Part shown: positions 47,026 to 56,858 of the stretch, one piece after another
Layout of the letters: each line of letters opens with the position of its first letter
Numbering within the stretch: position 1 is the first letter of the stretch
Origin: CAVWCW01 sp963753615
Lineage (GTDB): Bacteria; Pseudomonadota; Gammaproteobacteria; Chromatiales; Chromatiaceae
Assembly (NCBI GenBank): GCA_963753615.1
Contig: CAVWCW010000027.1
Location: forward strand, 1 to 64,000
Length of the DNA stretch: 64,000 bases
Direction: 5' to 3'
Notes under the pieces: generated by a model
The model's database searches: none
What the model saw: the letters and a program-made list of their open reading frames with translations, nothing else
What the model was told of the DNA's origin: nothing
Translations under genes and position numbers: made by a program

Positions 47026-47059
47026 GCGCTCTCGGAGGGCGGGGCAAGGCCCACCGGCC

Positions 47060-48439
47060 TCAAATTAACAGCGAATAGCCGAGACCGGTGGCAGCACAGG
47101 CGCCAATCACGGGGATAATGCCCCACCGCAGACGCCAGAGGGCGAAGAAGGCGGCCAGCGTGATCAGCAGTGCAAACCACTCGAAGCGCCCGGACAGGGG
47201 GGCGTCCGCGCTCGCCTCCGGCCACAGAACGTGCCCGGCGAAGAACACCGCCAGATTGATAATAACGCCGACCACCGCCGCCGTAATGGCGGTCAAAGGC
47301 GCCGTGAACTTGATGTCATGCCGGGTCGCCTCCACCGCCGGGGCGCCCACCAGGATAAATAGGAACGAAGGCAGGAAGGTAAAAAGGGTAGCTACACCGG
47401 CGCCAGCGATACCGGCCAGCGCCAGGTGATCGGGACCGAACACCTCCGTCACCCAGCCGCCGACGAACCCGACGAAGGCCACCACCATGATTAGCGGGCC
47501 CGGGGTGGTCTCGCCGAGGGCCAACCCGTCGATCATCTGGGTACCGGTCAGCCAGCCGTATTGCTCGACCCCGCCCTGGTAGACATAGGGCAACACCGCA
47601 TAAGCCCCGCCGAAGGTTACTAAAGCCGCCTTGGTAAAGAACCAGCCCATCTGGGTCAGCGGACCCTGCCAGCCGTAGGCCAGAAACAATGCCCCCTCGA
47701 CCAGCACCCAGATAGCCAGACCGATCGCGGAATGCACCAGGGTGGCGCGCCAACTGAAACGGGCCCAGGCCGGTGGCGGGCTTTGGTCGTCGATCAGCGC
47801 CGGGCCGAACGACTTCTCGGACCCGTGATCGCCACCCCCGACTCGAAATTTCTCCGGCGCAATGCGCCCGCCGACGAAGCCGGTCGCCGCAGCCAGCAGC
47901 ACGATATAGGGAAAAGGGACTTGCAGCGCGAAAATGGCGACGAAGGCCGCAGTTGCAATCGCCCAGAGCGCGCCATTGCGCAACGCCCGGGACCCGAGCC
48001 TATAGGCCGCGAACACAACGATTGCGGTCACCGCCGGCTTGATCCCATAGAGAATGCCCGCCACCACCGGCAAGTTTCCATAGACCAGGTAGACCCAGGT
48101 CAGTGCGATCAGGATCCCCAGCGACGGCAGCACGAACAGGACCCCCGCCATAATCCCGCCGAAGGTCCCGTGCATCAGCCAGCCGATATAGGTGGCCAGT
48201 TGCTGAGCCTCGGGCCCCGGCAACACCATGGTATAGTTCAGCGCATGCAGAAACCGGTGCTCGCTGATCCAACGCCGCCGCTCCACGAGTTCGGTGTGCA
48301 TCATGGAAATCTGCCCCGCCGGCCCGCCGAAACTGACGAAGCCAAGCTTGAGCCAGTAAACGAAGGCTTCCCAGCGGGTGACCGCCATCGGCGGCGCAGG
48401 TTCCTCTGCAGGCGTTCCAGTTTCACCCGACAAGTTCAT
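47060..48439 (-). CDS. chrA: chromate efflux transporter ChrA
   Basis: A 459-residue integral membrane protein of the CHR family, long (two-domain) form. The N-terminal half has FVYWLKLGFVSFGGPAGQIS and HALNYTMVLPGPEAQQLATY, and the second half repeats the pattern with FTKAALVTFGGAYAVLPYVY and LGETTPGPLIMVVAFVGFVG. These FGGP and PGP signatures are diagnostic. It exports chromate and lowers its toxicity, or carries sulfate-like anions. It lies convergent with the lipoprotein gene and divergent from the Fnr-like regulator. The frame is intact. Confidence 0.95.
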   Translation of the reverse strand: MNLSGETGTPAEEPAPPMAVTRWEAFVYWLKLGFVSFGGPAGQISMMHTELVERRRWISEHRFLHALNYTMVLPGPEAQQLATYIGWLMHGTFGGIMAGVLFVLPSLGILIALTWVYLVYGNLPVVAGILYGIKPAVTAIVVFAAYRLGSRALRNGALWAIATAAFVAIFALQVPFPYIVLLAAATGFVGGRIAPEKFRVGGGDHGSEKSFGPALIDDQSPPPAWARFSWRATLVHSAIGLAIWVLVEGALFLAYGWQGPLTQMGWFFTKAALVTFGGAYAVLPYVYQGGVEQYGWLTGTQMIDGLALGETTPGPLIMVVAFVGFVGGWVTEVFGPDHLALAGIAGAGVATLFTFLPSFLFILVGAPAVEATRHDIKFTAPLTAITAAVVGVIINLAVFFAGHVLWPEASADAPLSGRFEWFALLITLAAFFALWRLRWGIIPVIGACAATGLGYSLLI

Positions 48440-48764
48440 TTCGCCTTTTCATCGATTCGAATCCACTGCAAGTAAGGCTCGGCGCGGAAAACGCAACATC
48501 GGCATCCCGCAGCGCCAGGTCAGCTGTCCCGGGCCTTAGCATAGCCCGGGCCAAGCCGGTGGCACCAGAGGGAAGTTGCCGCGGCCTGGTCAGGTAGAGC
48601 CCCACCCGAGATTATGGGATGATATGCACCACATTAGAGCCGACATAAATCGGCCACAGAGGGTTTTGATTCGCCGGAGGAGGCGGAGGAAACGGCATGC
48701 TGTATACGACCGAGTCCCATAGGACGGGCCCCGCGCCCGACAACAGCCGTAAAGGGGCTTCGAC
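48440..48764. other. intergenic region between chrA and the Fnr-like gene
   Basis: A 325-bp divergent spacer that must hold promoters for both genes. No good box pair is evident. A minus-strand frame here encodes MPFPPPPPANQNPLWPIYVG, which looks like the end of a protein, but it lacks a start and overlaps the regulator, so I do not call a gene. Confidence 0.3.
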
Positions 48765-49466
48765 ATGAAGTCTGTGGCCCTGAAAGATGCCTGGTCCGGC
48801 GAGGCCGACTGCCGTCATTGCGCCCTACGCAAATCGGCGTTATTCGCCGGCCTCGAAGAGGCGGATTTCGAGCATATCCACGACCCCATCGACCAGTACA
48901 CCCTGTCCCCCGGCTCCCTGCTCTACCGCACCGGCGACCCGAGCGATTTCATGTATACCGTGCGGACAGGGATCTTGAAGCTGGTACAGTACCTGCCGGA
49001 CGGCGGCCAGCGCATCGTGCGCCTCGCCCGCAGCGCGGACGTGCTGGGGCTGGAGTGCCTAGTGGAGCCGACCTACCATCATCACGCGATAGTGCTGCAT
49101 TCGACACAAGTCTGCCGCTATCCGACAGCGGTGGTGTCCCAGCTCAGTGCCGACAATCCGGCCCTGCACCAGGAGCTGATGAAGCGCTGGCAGCAGGCCC
49201 TGACAGAGGCCGACGCCTGGCTGACCGAGTTATCCACCGGCGCGGCCAAGCAGCGGGTGGCGCGCCTGATCATGCGCCTGAGCAACCAGAGGACCAGCCG
49301 CTGCGAGCTGTTCAGCCGCGAGGACATGGGCGCCATACTCGGCATCACCACCGAGACCACCAGCCGCATCGTGGCGGAACTCAAACGCAAGAGCCTACTG
49401 GTGGAAACCAGCCCCAATATCTTTCTGATCGACCTGCCCAACCTGCGGCGCCTCGCCGAAGATTAG
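48765..49466 (+). CDS. Crp/Fnr family transcriptional regulator
   Basis: A 233-residue regulator. The cyclic-nucleotide-binding-like domain (about 25-140) has SPGSLLYRTGDPSDFMYTVR. The C-terminal HTH is FSREDMGAILGITTETTSRI, whose recognition helix holds E-x-x-S-R as in Fnr, predicting TTGAT-type sites. Two Cys near the N-terminus (DCRHCALRK) and one near residue 95 recall Fnr but the third N-terminal ligand is missing, so a [4Fe-4S] cluster is doubtful. It converges with the cytochrome/NrfD cluster, and an FNR box lies upstream of that cluster, so it may control it. Confidence 0.9.
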   Translation: MKSVALKDAWSGEADCRHCALRKSALFAGLEEADFEHIHDPIDQYTLSPGSLLYRTGDPSDFMYTVRTGILKLVQYLPDGGQRIVRLARSADVLGLECLVEPTYHHHAIVLHSTQVCRYPTAVVSQLSADNPALHQELMKRWQQALTEADAWLTELSTGAAKQRVARLIMRLSNQRTSRCELFSREDMGAILGITTETTSRIVAELKRKSLLVETSPNIFLIDLPNLRRLAED

Positions 49467-49534
49467 GCTGGTTTTCCCCCGAATCAGTTCTGACGGTCGC
49501 AGTGCCCGGCCGTTTCGCGGCTGAACACCAGCGC

Positions 49535-50826
49535 TCAATCAGAGCGCCGGGGGTTCCCCAGCAAACTGCAAATGGTCTCCTCCGGGCGCACCCCGGGGCG
49601 GCGCAGTTGGCCGCATTCGATGGGCAGGGCGGCCTTGGCCAGCAGAGTGAAGAGCAACAGCCCAATGCCCCAGATGCCGGCGCTCACGGCGATCTCCGCC
49701 AGGCTCGGGGTGTATTCGTAGATCTCGCCGATCGGGGTCGGCACATAAGCCGGCACCACCATCCCCATACCCTTTTCGATCCACACCCCGACGATGGTCA
49801 GCAGGCAGGCCAGATTCATCGACACGGGCGTTGCGCCGCAGGGCATGGATGCTGCCGATCAGGGTGGCGACCGCCAACAAGGGCCAGAGCGGTCCAGATC
49901 CAAGGCACCAGGGCGTTATGGCCGCCAAGACCGAAGAACAGGTAGCGGATAGAGGCGGCATGGTGACCCTCGTTGTAGAACTCGGTAAACAGCTCGACGC
50001 CAATGAAGAACAGGGTGATCTGCAGGGCGAATGCCATCACCAGGGCCAGGTGGTCGATCACGCTCTGGCGAATCGGGTAGCCGCCGAAGCGCCGCACGAA
50101 TTGCAGGCCGATGATCATCAGCGCCGGTCCGGAACAGAATGCGGAAGCGATAAAGCGCGGCGCCAGCAGGGCGGTGACCCAGAACGGCCGCCCGCTGTTC
50201 GCCGAATACAGAAAGGCGGTCACGGTATGGATGGAAATGGCCCAGAAGATGGCCAGGATCACGAACGGGAAATAGCGGCTGGTTCGCGGCTGGCAGTCGC
50301 GGTAGTGGTAAAAGATGATATAGAAAGAGATGCCCAGGTTGAGCAACAGGTAGCCGTTCAACACGATCACATCCCAGGCCAGCATGGACTCGGGAAAGTT
50401 GAAGCGCCCGATGAAGGGGATCAGATGCCAGAACCGATCCGGCCGGCCCAGATCCACCACCACAAACAGGATCGCCATGGTCACGGCCGCAATCGCCATG
50501 GTGTCGCCCATCAGCACCACGTCCTTGATGTCATTGCGATTGAAGATATACGCGGGCATCACCAGCATAACCGCCGCCGCCGCCACGCCGACCAGGAAGG
50601 TAAAGTTGGCGATATAAAAACCCCAGGAGACCTGGTTGGTCATATTGCTGACCACCAAACCCTCGCGCAGCTGGTAAAGGTAAAACCAGCCGCCCAGCCC
50701 CATAACCGCGAGAAGAGGCCACCCACAGACCAGTACATAGGTCTGCCTCGCAGCATGGTCCCAGGCTGCTGACGCAGAAGGAGAAGGAAGCGCGTGGGCT
50801 CAGGCTGGGTCCGTGGGTTCACTCAT
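49535..50826 (-). CDS. NrfD/PsrC-type membrane subunit (frameshifted)
   Basis: A polytopic quinone-interacting subunit of about 430 residues, with eight to ten hydrophobic segments. Clear blocks are SWGFYIANFTFLVGVAAAAV, DLGRPDRFWHLIPFIGRFNF and MLAWDVIVLNGYLLLNLGIS, resembling NrfD/DsrP/HmeB. The start ATG (50826) overlaps the stop of the Fe-S gene by eight bases. Frameshifts occur near 50780 and again near 49880 and 49825. It should pass electrons between the quinone pool and the Fe-S partner. A specific complex, such as Dsr, Sir/Mcc or polysulfide reductase, cannot be assigned because no catalytic subunit of those types is recognisable. Confidence 0.82.
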
Positions 50827-51757
50827 CGCGGAAGTACCAGAATTTGGGTTCGGTGCCCAAATCCTCTTTCAGCCGGAACACCGCCTTGTGCTCCAGCACG
50901 TAGCGGATCTCGCTGCCGGGATCTAGCAGATTGCCGAAGATGCGCGCGCCGGTGGGACAGGCCTCCTGGCAGGCGGGCTGCCTGCCCTTGCGGGTGCGCT
51001 GCACACAGAAATGGCATTTCTCCACCACGCCCTTGGGCCGTGGGCGGTTGCCGAGATAATGGGTCTGCGTATTGATCTCCTCCGGTGGCCAGCTCCGGCG
51101 GCCCCAGTTGAAATGCCTTGCCTGGTAGGGGCAGGCCGTCATGCAGTAGCGGCAACCGATGCACCAGTCATAGTCGACCACCACGATACCGTCCGGCTCG
51201 CGTCCAGGTGGCCTCCACCGGGCAGGCCTTCACGCAGGGCGGGTTGTCACATTGCATGCACTGCATCGGCAGGTAGTATTTATCCTCTGCCGGCACCTGG
51301 GCCCTGTCGTAGTAGTGATCACCGTGATGCAGATCCGTATTGTCGCGATCCATCTCGATCACACGGATATACTTGCGTGTCCCGGCTCAGATTGTTCTCT
51401 TTCACACAGGCATGTACACAGTCTCGGTACCCGCGACACTTGGATATATTGATTGCATAGCCGAATACGACACCTTCCTGACGGCGGGGTGTTTTCGCAC
51501 TGAATCTCCACGCCATAGCGGCGTTTCGCCTTGCGTTCGATACGCGCCATGGTGTCGCGTATCTCCTCTTCGGTCATACGTTGATAGTGCTGCTGGAAAA
51601 AATCGGCAAAGGCATCGGACAGGGTGCTGCCACCCCAGGCACCGCGGGTCGCGACGGCCGCACCGGCACCGGTTGCCAGAGCCAGGCCCTTGAGGAATTT
51701 GCGACGGGCCTGGTCGTTGACAGATCTGGCGTCTTCTTCTTTAGGATTTTTCGTCAT
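50819..51757 (-). CDS. Tat-exported [4Fe-4S] ferredoxin subunit, DsrO/HybA-like (frameshifted)
   Basis: A periplasmic iron-sulfur protein of about 310 residues. The N-terminal RRKFLKGLALATGAGAAVAT is a Tat signal. Cys groups are KCRGYRDCVHACVKENN, MQCMQCDNPPCVKACPVEAT, WCIGCRYCMTACPYQARHF and KCHFCVQRTRKGRQPACQEA. In the first group the second Cys is Tyr, so that cluster would lack a ligand or be a sequence error. Frameshifts lie near 51480, 51370 and 51200. It overlaps the upstream cytochrome gene by 17 bases and the NrfD-like gene by eight, so the operon is compact. Confidence 0.83.
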
Positions 51758-52597
51758 CGCCCTGCTCCTGCGAGCCCAACTGTTGCCGGTCGCCCTCCTG
51801 GTCCACATCCTTTTTCGGCGGGCCGATCTGCGCTTCCTTCCAGCCGGCGTGATTGCCATGATCCGGTGGCGAACGCAGGTCCTGTGCCACCCAGTGCGAG
51901 GGTCTGTCGAGACCCATACGGATGCCAGGCCCCGGTTTCGGCTCGCGGGGTTTGAAAGCAGGCCTGTGCTGGTAGTGACAGGCGGTGCAGTTCAAGACCT
52001 GGCGCTTGCCCTGCCAGCCGCTGACACGTTTGCCATGCGCACCGTACACCCAGTCCCGGGCCTGTTTCGAATGACACTGACTGCACAGAATATAGGCGTC
52101 GTTGAAACCCAGCTTCTCACCTTCCAGCGTCTTCAGGCCACGGCGCCCTCCAGATCATGGCAGGTAAAACACCAGAATTTCCCCTTGCCATGCAGACCAT
52201 GCTCGAGCTTGAAATTGTCATGCGGTTTTCTGAGGTTGCGGACCTCGGGATTGCTCTTTACCCACTGATGGCAGCTGGAGCAGGGGTGCAGCCGCGATCA
52301 CGTTGGCTGGGGATGACCTCGAAAGGCGCGGCGTCTTTGTCTTTGAAGACAGCTCGAGGCCTCGCGCGGCGCTGCGGCATAGTCCGGCAAGGCATTTTCG
52401 TCTCGGCCGGTGGCGCACCTCGACCTGCGCTTGCGGCTGCCGGCAGAGCGGGCTATGACGGGTGCATCGTCCGTCTTCGGCCTCGACCGCACTCCAGTCC
52501 CAGTCGCGCCAGGATCCACCTCGGCGGCCGGCGCGGCTGCGGCGGCCAGCCCGCACCCGGTCGACGCCGCAGGACGGCCCAGCCGAAGAATCTCCAT
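51741..52597 (-). CDS. multihaem cytochrome c, about four haems (frameshifted)
   Basis: A periplasmic cytochrome assembled across frames. CxxCH motifs visible in order are CSSCH (near 52285), CFTCH (near 52170), CSQCH (near 52080) and CTACH (near 51995). Between them, KSNPEVRNLRKPHDNFKLEH and DAYILCSQCHSKQARDW are readable. The C-terminus is highly charged. The ATG at 52597 (MEILRLGRPAASTG) is a guess; the first third is scrambled by frame changes. The stop overlaps the Tat-exported Fe-S gene. It probably relays electrons between the Fe-S/NrfD pair and the larger cytochrome. Confidence 0.7.
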
Positions 52598-52641
52598 TGC
52601 CGCTTACCCACGCCGAGCGCTCCCTGCTATGCCTGGGTCGG

Positions 52642-53914
52642 TCAGTACAGCCTGATTTCGGCAGATGCGGCCAGTTTGGGCTGCATCAACTCGTCGGGCA
52701 GCTTGCCCTTCATCTTGGCCTTGATCGGCGGCAACAGCAGATCGTAGAGGGCCTCGGCTCGGACGATACTGGTATCCGCTGACACCGGGATATCGTACTC
52801 GAGGGTACGCTCCTCGTTCGGCTTGAGACGCGAGTCGCTTCAGCACCTGGGTAGCCTTGGGCGGTGACGTCGGCTTGCCTGCCTCATCACCCAGGGTGTA
52901 CCAGAAGGCGGCCTTGGGGTCGTCCTTGATCGGGATGGACCTTGTAGTTCTTCCACAGCATCTTGCCGTCTTTGTCGTAGGTCGCGACCCGGATGAAGAA
53001 GTTGCGGAATGGCGCCCCCGTCGGATAGGCATGCGGCAGACGGTTGCGTACCGTTATCTTCGCTTTCAGGGTATCCCCCTCACGCACCGTATCCATGCTC
53101 ATCGCAATACCGCGGGTGATCATCTTGCCATCGTGACCACCGGCCATCGTGTGGTCCGGAATGGTTACCGTTTCACCCGGCACGACTTGACCGTCCTTCA
53201 TCTTCGGCACTGTCACGATCGCCATATGGCAGGCCTGACAGCTGACGAAGTTCTTCGAGTTACGGTATTCGTCACCGGTACGGCACAGCGGGGTGCCATG
53301 GAAATTGTTGCGTTTTTCGTGGCAGCCCATGCAGGCGTCATTGCTCTTGAACAAGGGTCTTGTTACCCTCGATCGGCACCGGGTGATGCACCGGCGTCGG
53401 CCATTTTGCATCTTCCGGCATGCGCTCGGTCGTGTAAGTGATGCCCGAAGGTCCGTGCAGACTGGTCGGTATCTATCTCGTAGGCGTCGATGCCGTAGGC
53501 GGGTTTGCCGTCTGGCTTGTCGATACCCTTGAACGACGTGAAGGAATGACAGGTGGTACAGCTGATACCCGCGCCATAGGCGGGCTTGGCGGCCAGATTG
53601 GTTTTCTTTTCGAGTGCGGCGACAGGTGCGTGACACTTCAGGCAGACCGGATACTTGCCATTCTTTCTGCAGCTCTTCCTCGGTCGGGCTGCCCATCACA
53701 TTCTTGTAGAAGGCGCCGTGAATGGGGTCTTTGAGTGCCGAGCTGTTGGCATGCATGGAGCTCGCCCATTGCGTGTAGATCTCCTCGTGGCACTGTTTGC
53801 AGGACTCGGGGGCACGTGGTGCAGCGATGGAGTCTCCCCCGCCGCCTGGACCGAAAAGGCGGCCGGGATCGTTAACAGGGCTGCGCAGAGCAGGCGATTG
53901 AGCAGTTTTTCCAT
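52642..53914 (-). CDS. multihaem cytochrome c, five CxxCH, with C-terminal beta-rich domain (frameshifted)
   Basis: An exported cytochrome of about 424 residues. The signal peptide is LLNRLLCAALLTIPAAFSVQA. Haem sites in order are CKQCH, CLKCH, CTTCH, CMGCH and CQACH (from about 53800 to 53230). The C-terminal part has FFIRVATYDKDGKMLWKNYK, AFWYTLGDEAGKP and a final ASAEIRLY, a beta-rich non-haem domain. Reading frame changes occur at least five times (near 53820, 53665, 53450, 53355, 52940). Similar cytochromes are often placed with Fe-S and NrfD subunits. Catalytic function cannot be inferred. It is the first gene of the cluster. Confidence 0.75.
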
Positions 53915-54126
53915 GACCGGTCTCCAGTTGAAATCGAATCGCGTGGTTGTCCGACAGCGATGGCTGGACCGAGTCATCAGTCACGGGCGCGCCCGGAGCG
54001 CTAATCTACTGCTTGTCTTCCAGGGGGCTCGAGATGCCTCGGCGAGCGCCGCAAAGGCGCCTTCTTATCACCGACATCAGGTGTTACGACTATACCGGGA
54101 AATCTCTGGGTTTCCAGATAGACGAT

Positions 54127-54140
54127 TTGACCTAAATCAA
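54127..54140. promoter_or_regulatory. FNR-type operator
   Basis: TTGACCTAAATCAA matches the FNR/Crp-family palindrome TTGAT-N4-ATCAA with one mismatch. It lies 213 bp upstream of the first cytochrome gene (minus strand) and about 60 bp upstream of the csp promoter (plus strand). The Fnr-like gene at 48765 would suit the cytochrome cluster. Confidence 0.6.
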
Positions 54141-54193
54141 TACAGTGCCCGAATCCCATCATCCAAGGGGTTTCTGGGCCATAAAAAAAACCT

Positions 54194-54222
54194 TTGCTTA
54201 TTCCTGAGGCAGTCTATAGACT
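54194..54222 (+). promoter_or_regulatory. promoter of the cold-shock gene
   Basis: TTGCTT (54194-54199), a 17-bp spacer and TAGACT (54217-54222). It predicts an untranslated leader of about 120 bases before the cold-shock gene, in line with the long leaders of csp mRNAs. Confidence 0.6.
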
Positions 54223-54351
54223 ACAGTCCATGCAGTGTTCTTGTAGTTAATTCGGCAGTTCCCTCTCGCAGTTCGTGGCAGACTCTTCCGTAAGTACTCG
54301 ACACACACCTGCATACACCCACGTTCAATCATTACCTTTGAGGTAACCGAA

Positions 54352-54555
54352 ATGGCTACAGGTACAGTTAAGTGGTTCAGTGACGAAAAGGGCTTCGGCT
54401 TCATCACCCCTTCCGATGGCTCCAAGGACGTCTTCGTCCATCACAGCGCCATCCAGGGTTCCGGCTTCAAGTCCCTGAGCGAAGGGCAGACCGTGTCCTT
54501 CGGCGTCGAGCAGGGTCAAAAAGGCCCGAGCGCGACCAACGTCGTACCCGAATAA
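54352..54555 (+). CDS. cspA: cold-shock protein, CspA family
   Basis: A 67-residue single-stranded nucleic-acid-binding protein (OB fold). RNP motifs are KGFGFITP (RNP1) and VFVHHS (RNP2). The N-terminus GTVKWFSDEKGFGF and the C-terminus are standard. GAGGTAACC lies before the ATG. The long AT-rich leader and good promoter suggest temperature-dependent control of mRNA structure. A terminator follows. Confidence 0.97.
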   Translation: MATGTVKWFSDEKGFGFITPSDGSKDVFVHHSAIQGSGFKSLSEGQTVSFGVEQGQKGPSATNVVPE

Positions 54556-54586
54556 GTCGGGACGGGTGCCAGGCACCCGACACCAA

Positions 54587-54613
54587 AGCCCCGCCCCTGG
54601 CGGGGTTTTTTTT
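54587..54613 (+). terminator. rho-independent terminator after cspA
   Basis: CCCCGCC and GGCGGGG form a stem with a CCT loop followed by eight T. A second small hairpin, CGGGTGCC-A-GGCACCCG, lies just upstream at 54563. Confidence 0.93.
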
Positions 54614-54642
54614 GCCGTAAGAATCAGCCAGCCGCTCCAGGC

Positions 54643-54942
54643 TCAATTTTCGGTAAAGGTCAGAAGGATATCCGCGTACCGGGCGCAGTTTAGGCCAAAT
54701 GCCCCATCCAACTCCTGGTCGCGGCTGCCCACATCCAAGCGTGCCGGTTGCACGCCCAGCAGCATCCAGGGCAGATCGCCAAGCGCCGGTGCCGGCTCGG
54801 CCACACGCATCACCACCGGAGCCCCGCTGATTGCCCTGCGGGCCCGGGCATCCGTAAGGACGATAAGCCTCGCCCTGGAAACGCAGACCGTAGGAATCCA
54901 TTCTGGGCGCGGGACACGACGAGCGTCGAGACGAGGGATCAT
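54643..54942 (-). pseudogene. protein C-terminal fragment, possibly protease-like
   Basis: The frame from about 54880 down reads AISGAPVVMRVAEPAPALGD then MLLGVQPARLDVGSRD and GLNCARYADILLTFTEN before the stop. SGAPVV resembles the active-site GxSGAPV of trypsin-like peptidases, but no His or Asp region is found upstream, and the first 30 codons look non-coding. The remaining 54556-55149 spacer holds nothing else recognised. Confidence 0.35.
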
Positions 54943-55149
54943 CTTGGCCAGGATCGTACCACCCGGTGGCCCGGGCCTGGGACAGCAACGCCTTTGCCCT
55001 TCCTGCCGCCATTGACATTCTTCAATGCGCCCGAGCCTCTATCCAACGTAAGGTTCCAGTGAAAGCGCCGCGACACCTTGCCGGCAGCGGGAGATGCAAC
55101 AGGCTGCGCAGTGGCGGGCAGGATGGCGCTTCGGTGGGAGCACCCCGGC

Positions 55150-55551
55150 ATGAAACGAACTATGCAAGAAGCGGCCTACCCGGTATTCGTGCTCGAATTT
55201 AACCGCAATGAAACCGACTTCGACTCGTTGGACGCAATCATCGATCATCTAACGAAGCAGATCGAGGCTTCGGAAATGGGGCGGTTGATCGGGGTATTCG
55301 ACCACTATCGGCACACCCGGCGCCTGCGCCTGGGGCAGATCGATACCGACATCCTGGCAGCCAAGAACATCCTGTTTTGCTTTGGCCTTTCTTTGCCCGA
55401 ACCCTCGGCTCTGGCCCTGCGGCCCCGTTCTCTGGGAGTGGCCGAGACCAGTACCGGATTCGTCGTCAGCTTTATGGAAGCGCCGATGCCGGTGGTTAAT
55501 CAGGCACTGGAAGACTGGGTGATGGCCCTGGCCAACTACCAACCGGCTTGA
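55150..55551 (+). CDS. conserved hypothetical protein
   Basis: A 133-residue soluble protein of unknown function. YPVFVLEFNRNETDFDSLDA and IEASEMGRLIGVFDHYRHTR precede LGQIDTDILAAKNILFCFGL and FVVSFMEAPMPVVNQALEDW. It has an alternating strand/helix pattern and no signal peptide. The ATG at 55150 is preferred over in-frame ATGs upstream, which lack conserved sequence. No role is implied by neighbours. Confidence 0.7.
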   Translation: MKRTMQEAAYPVFVLEFNRNETDFDSLDAIIDHLTKQIEASEMGRLIGVFDHYRHTRRLRLGQIDTDILAAKNILFCFGLSLPEPSALALRPRSLGVAETSTGFVVSFMEAPMPVVNQALEDWVMALANYQPA

Positions 55552-55729
55552 GCCCAAGAGCGAAGACAGTCTCGCAGCGGAACCACTGAGCATTGCTAAG
55601 TTCTCCCCCAAGGCTTCAGGGACGAAGCCAACCTGTTTGGATCACCATGGCAGCATCGGATAAGCATCGGTTGTAGAATGCCGCAGGTGCCATTGCCACG
55701 GCCCATACCCGGACACCAGGGAGTCGACC

Positions 55730-56851
55730 ATGGACCAATTTCTGTTTGCCAACGCCCGCGACCAGGCACCGAAGCAGTTGCTGGCCGACTGCCTGGAGCA
55801 ACTGGGCACGCCGCCGGAGCATGCCAACCTGGGCTTCGTATATGCCAGCGATCACTTGGCCGACGACCTGGAACAACTGGTCCAGAAACTACAGCAGCGC
55901 CTGCCGGCAGTCCAATGGGTGGGCTCGGTCGGGACGGCCCTTTGCGCCGGCGACGAAGAAGTATACGACCATGCGGCCCTTGCACTGCTGGTCGGGGCCT
56001 TCCCGCCCGGTAGCTTCCGCCTGCTGCCTACTATCACGCAGGGCCTGCGCGAAGCGCCGGACGAGCTCAAGGCCTGGTGGCTCGAGCAGGAATACCTGTT
56101 TGCCTTGCTGCACGGCGATCCCGGCAATCCATCCACCCCGGAGCTGATGGAGAAGCTGGCCGCAAACACCGGCAACAGCTTCTGCAACGGTGGCATCAGC
56201 TCGTCACAGGGACAGACCCTGCAGGTGTGCGGTGGAGTGACCTCCGGGGGGGTATGCGGGGTGCTTTTCAACCAGGACGTGGCGGTGCTGACGGACCACA
56301 CCCAGGGCTGCAGCCCTATCGGCCCGCCCCATCGCCTGACCAAGGCCCAACGCAATATCGCCGTGACCTTGGATCAACGTCCGGCCTTGGAGGTGATGAA
56401 GGAGGAGATCGGCGAGATCCTTTCCCGGGATCTGGGCCAGATCGGCGGCCTGATCTTCGCTGCGCTGCCCGTGCACGGCTCCGATACCGGTGATTATCTG
56501 GTGCGCAACCTAATGGGTGTCGACCCGGAGCAGGGGCTGGTGGCGGTGGGCGACTACCTTGAAGGCCAGGAGCAGCTGATGTTCTGCCGCCGCGACGGCA
56601 ATACCGCCCGGGAGGATCTGCAGCGCATGCTGGAACGCCTGCGCCAAAGGGTCGGCGACCGGCCTATCCGAGGCGGCATCTACATCTCCTGCCTCGGGCG
56701 CGGGCGCAACCAGTTCGGCGACGATTCCCAGGAACTGCGCTGCATCCAATCCGAACTCGGCGACTTTCCCCTGGTGGGCTTTTTCGCCAACGGCGAGATC
56801 TACAACGGCCGCCTGTACGGCTATACCGGTGTGTTGACGCTGTTCCTCTGA
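55730..56851 (+). CDS. FIST-domain sensory protein
   Basis: A 373-residue protein with FIST N (about 25-215) and FIST C (about 220-355) domains, predicted ligand-binding modules in bacterial signal transduction. Readable features: LGFVYASDHLADDLEQLVQK, FCNGGISSSQGQTLQVCGGV, VAVLTDHTQGCSPIG and the late CLGRGRNQFGDDSQELRCIQ, followed by GFFANGEIYNG. No attached kinase or cyclase domain is present, so it may act through a partner. It ends eight bases before the FAD oxidoreductase gene, suggesting coupling. Confidence 0.88.
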   Translation: MDQFLFANARDQAPKQLLADCLEQLGTPPEHANLGFVYASDHLADDLEQLVQKLQQRLPAVQWVGSVGTALCAGDEEVYDHAALALLVGAFPPGSFRLLPTITQGLREAPDELKAWWLEQEYLFALLHGDPGNPSTPELMEKLAANTGNSFCNGGISSSQGQTLQVCGGVTSGGVCGVLFNQDVAVLTDHTQGCSPIGPPHRLTKAQRNIAVTLDQRPALEVMKEEIGEILSRDLGQIGGLIFAALPVHGSDTGDYLVRNLMGVDPEQGLVAVGDYLEGQEQLMFCRRDGNTAREDLQRMLERLRQRVGDRPIRGGIYISCLGRGRNQFGDDSQELRCIQSELGDFPLVGFFANGEIYNGRLYGYTGVLTLFL

Positions 56852-56858
56852 GGCGCGC

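Noticed and set aside
48612..48818. Proline-rich minus-strand ORF upstream of the Fnr-like gene
   Set aside because: No ribosome site or family, and it overlaps the regulator's start. It may be a shadow or repeat-derived.
49535..53914. Assignment of the cytochrome cluster to the dsr operon (dsrJOP) or to sirACD/mccABCD
   Set aside because: No dsrAB, dsrC or dsrMK is present, the cytochromes do not resemble triheme DsrJ, and no CX15CH haem site typical of MccA was seen.
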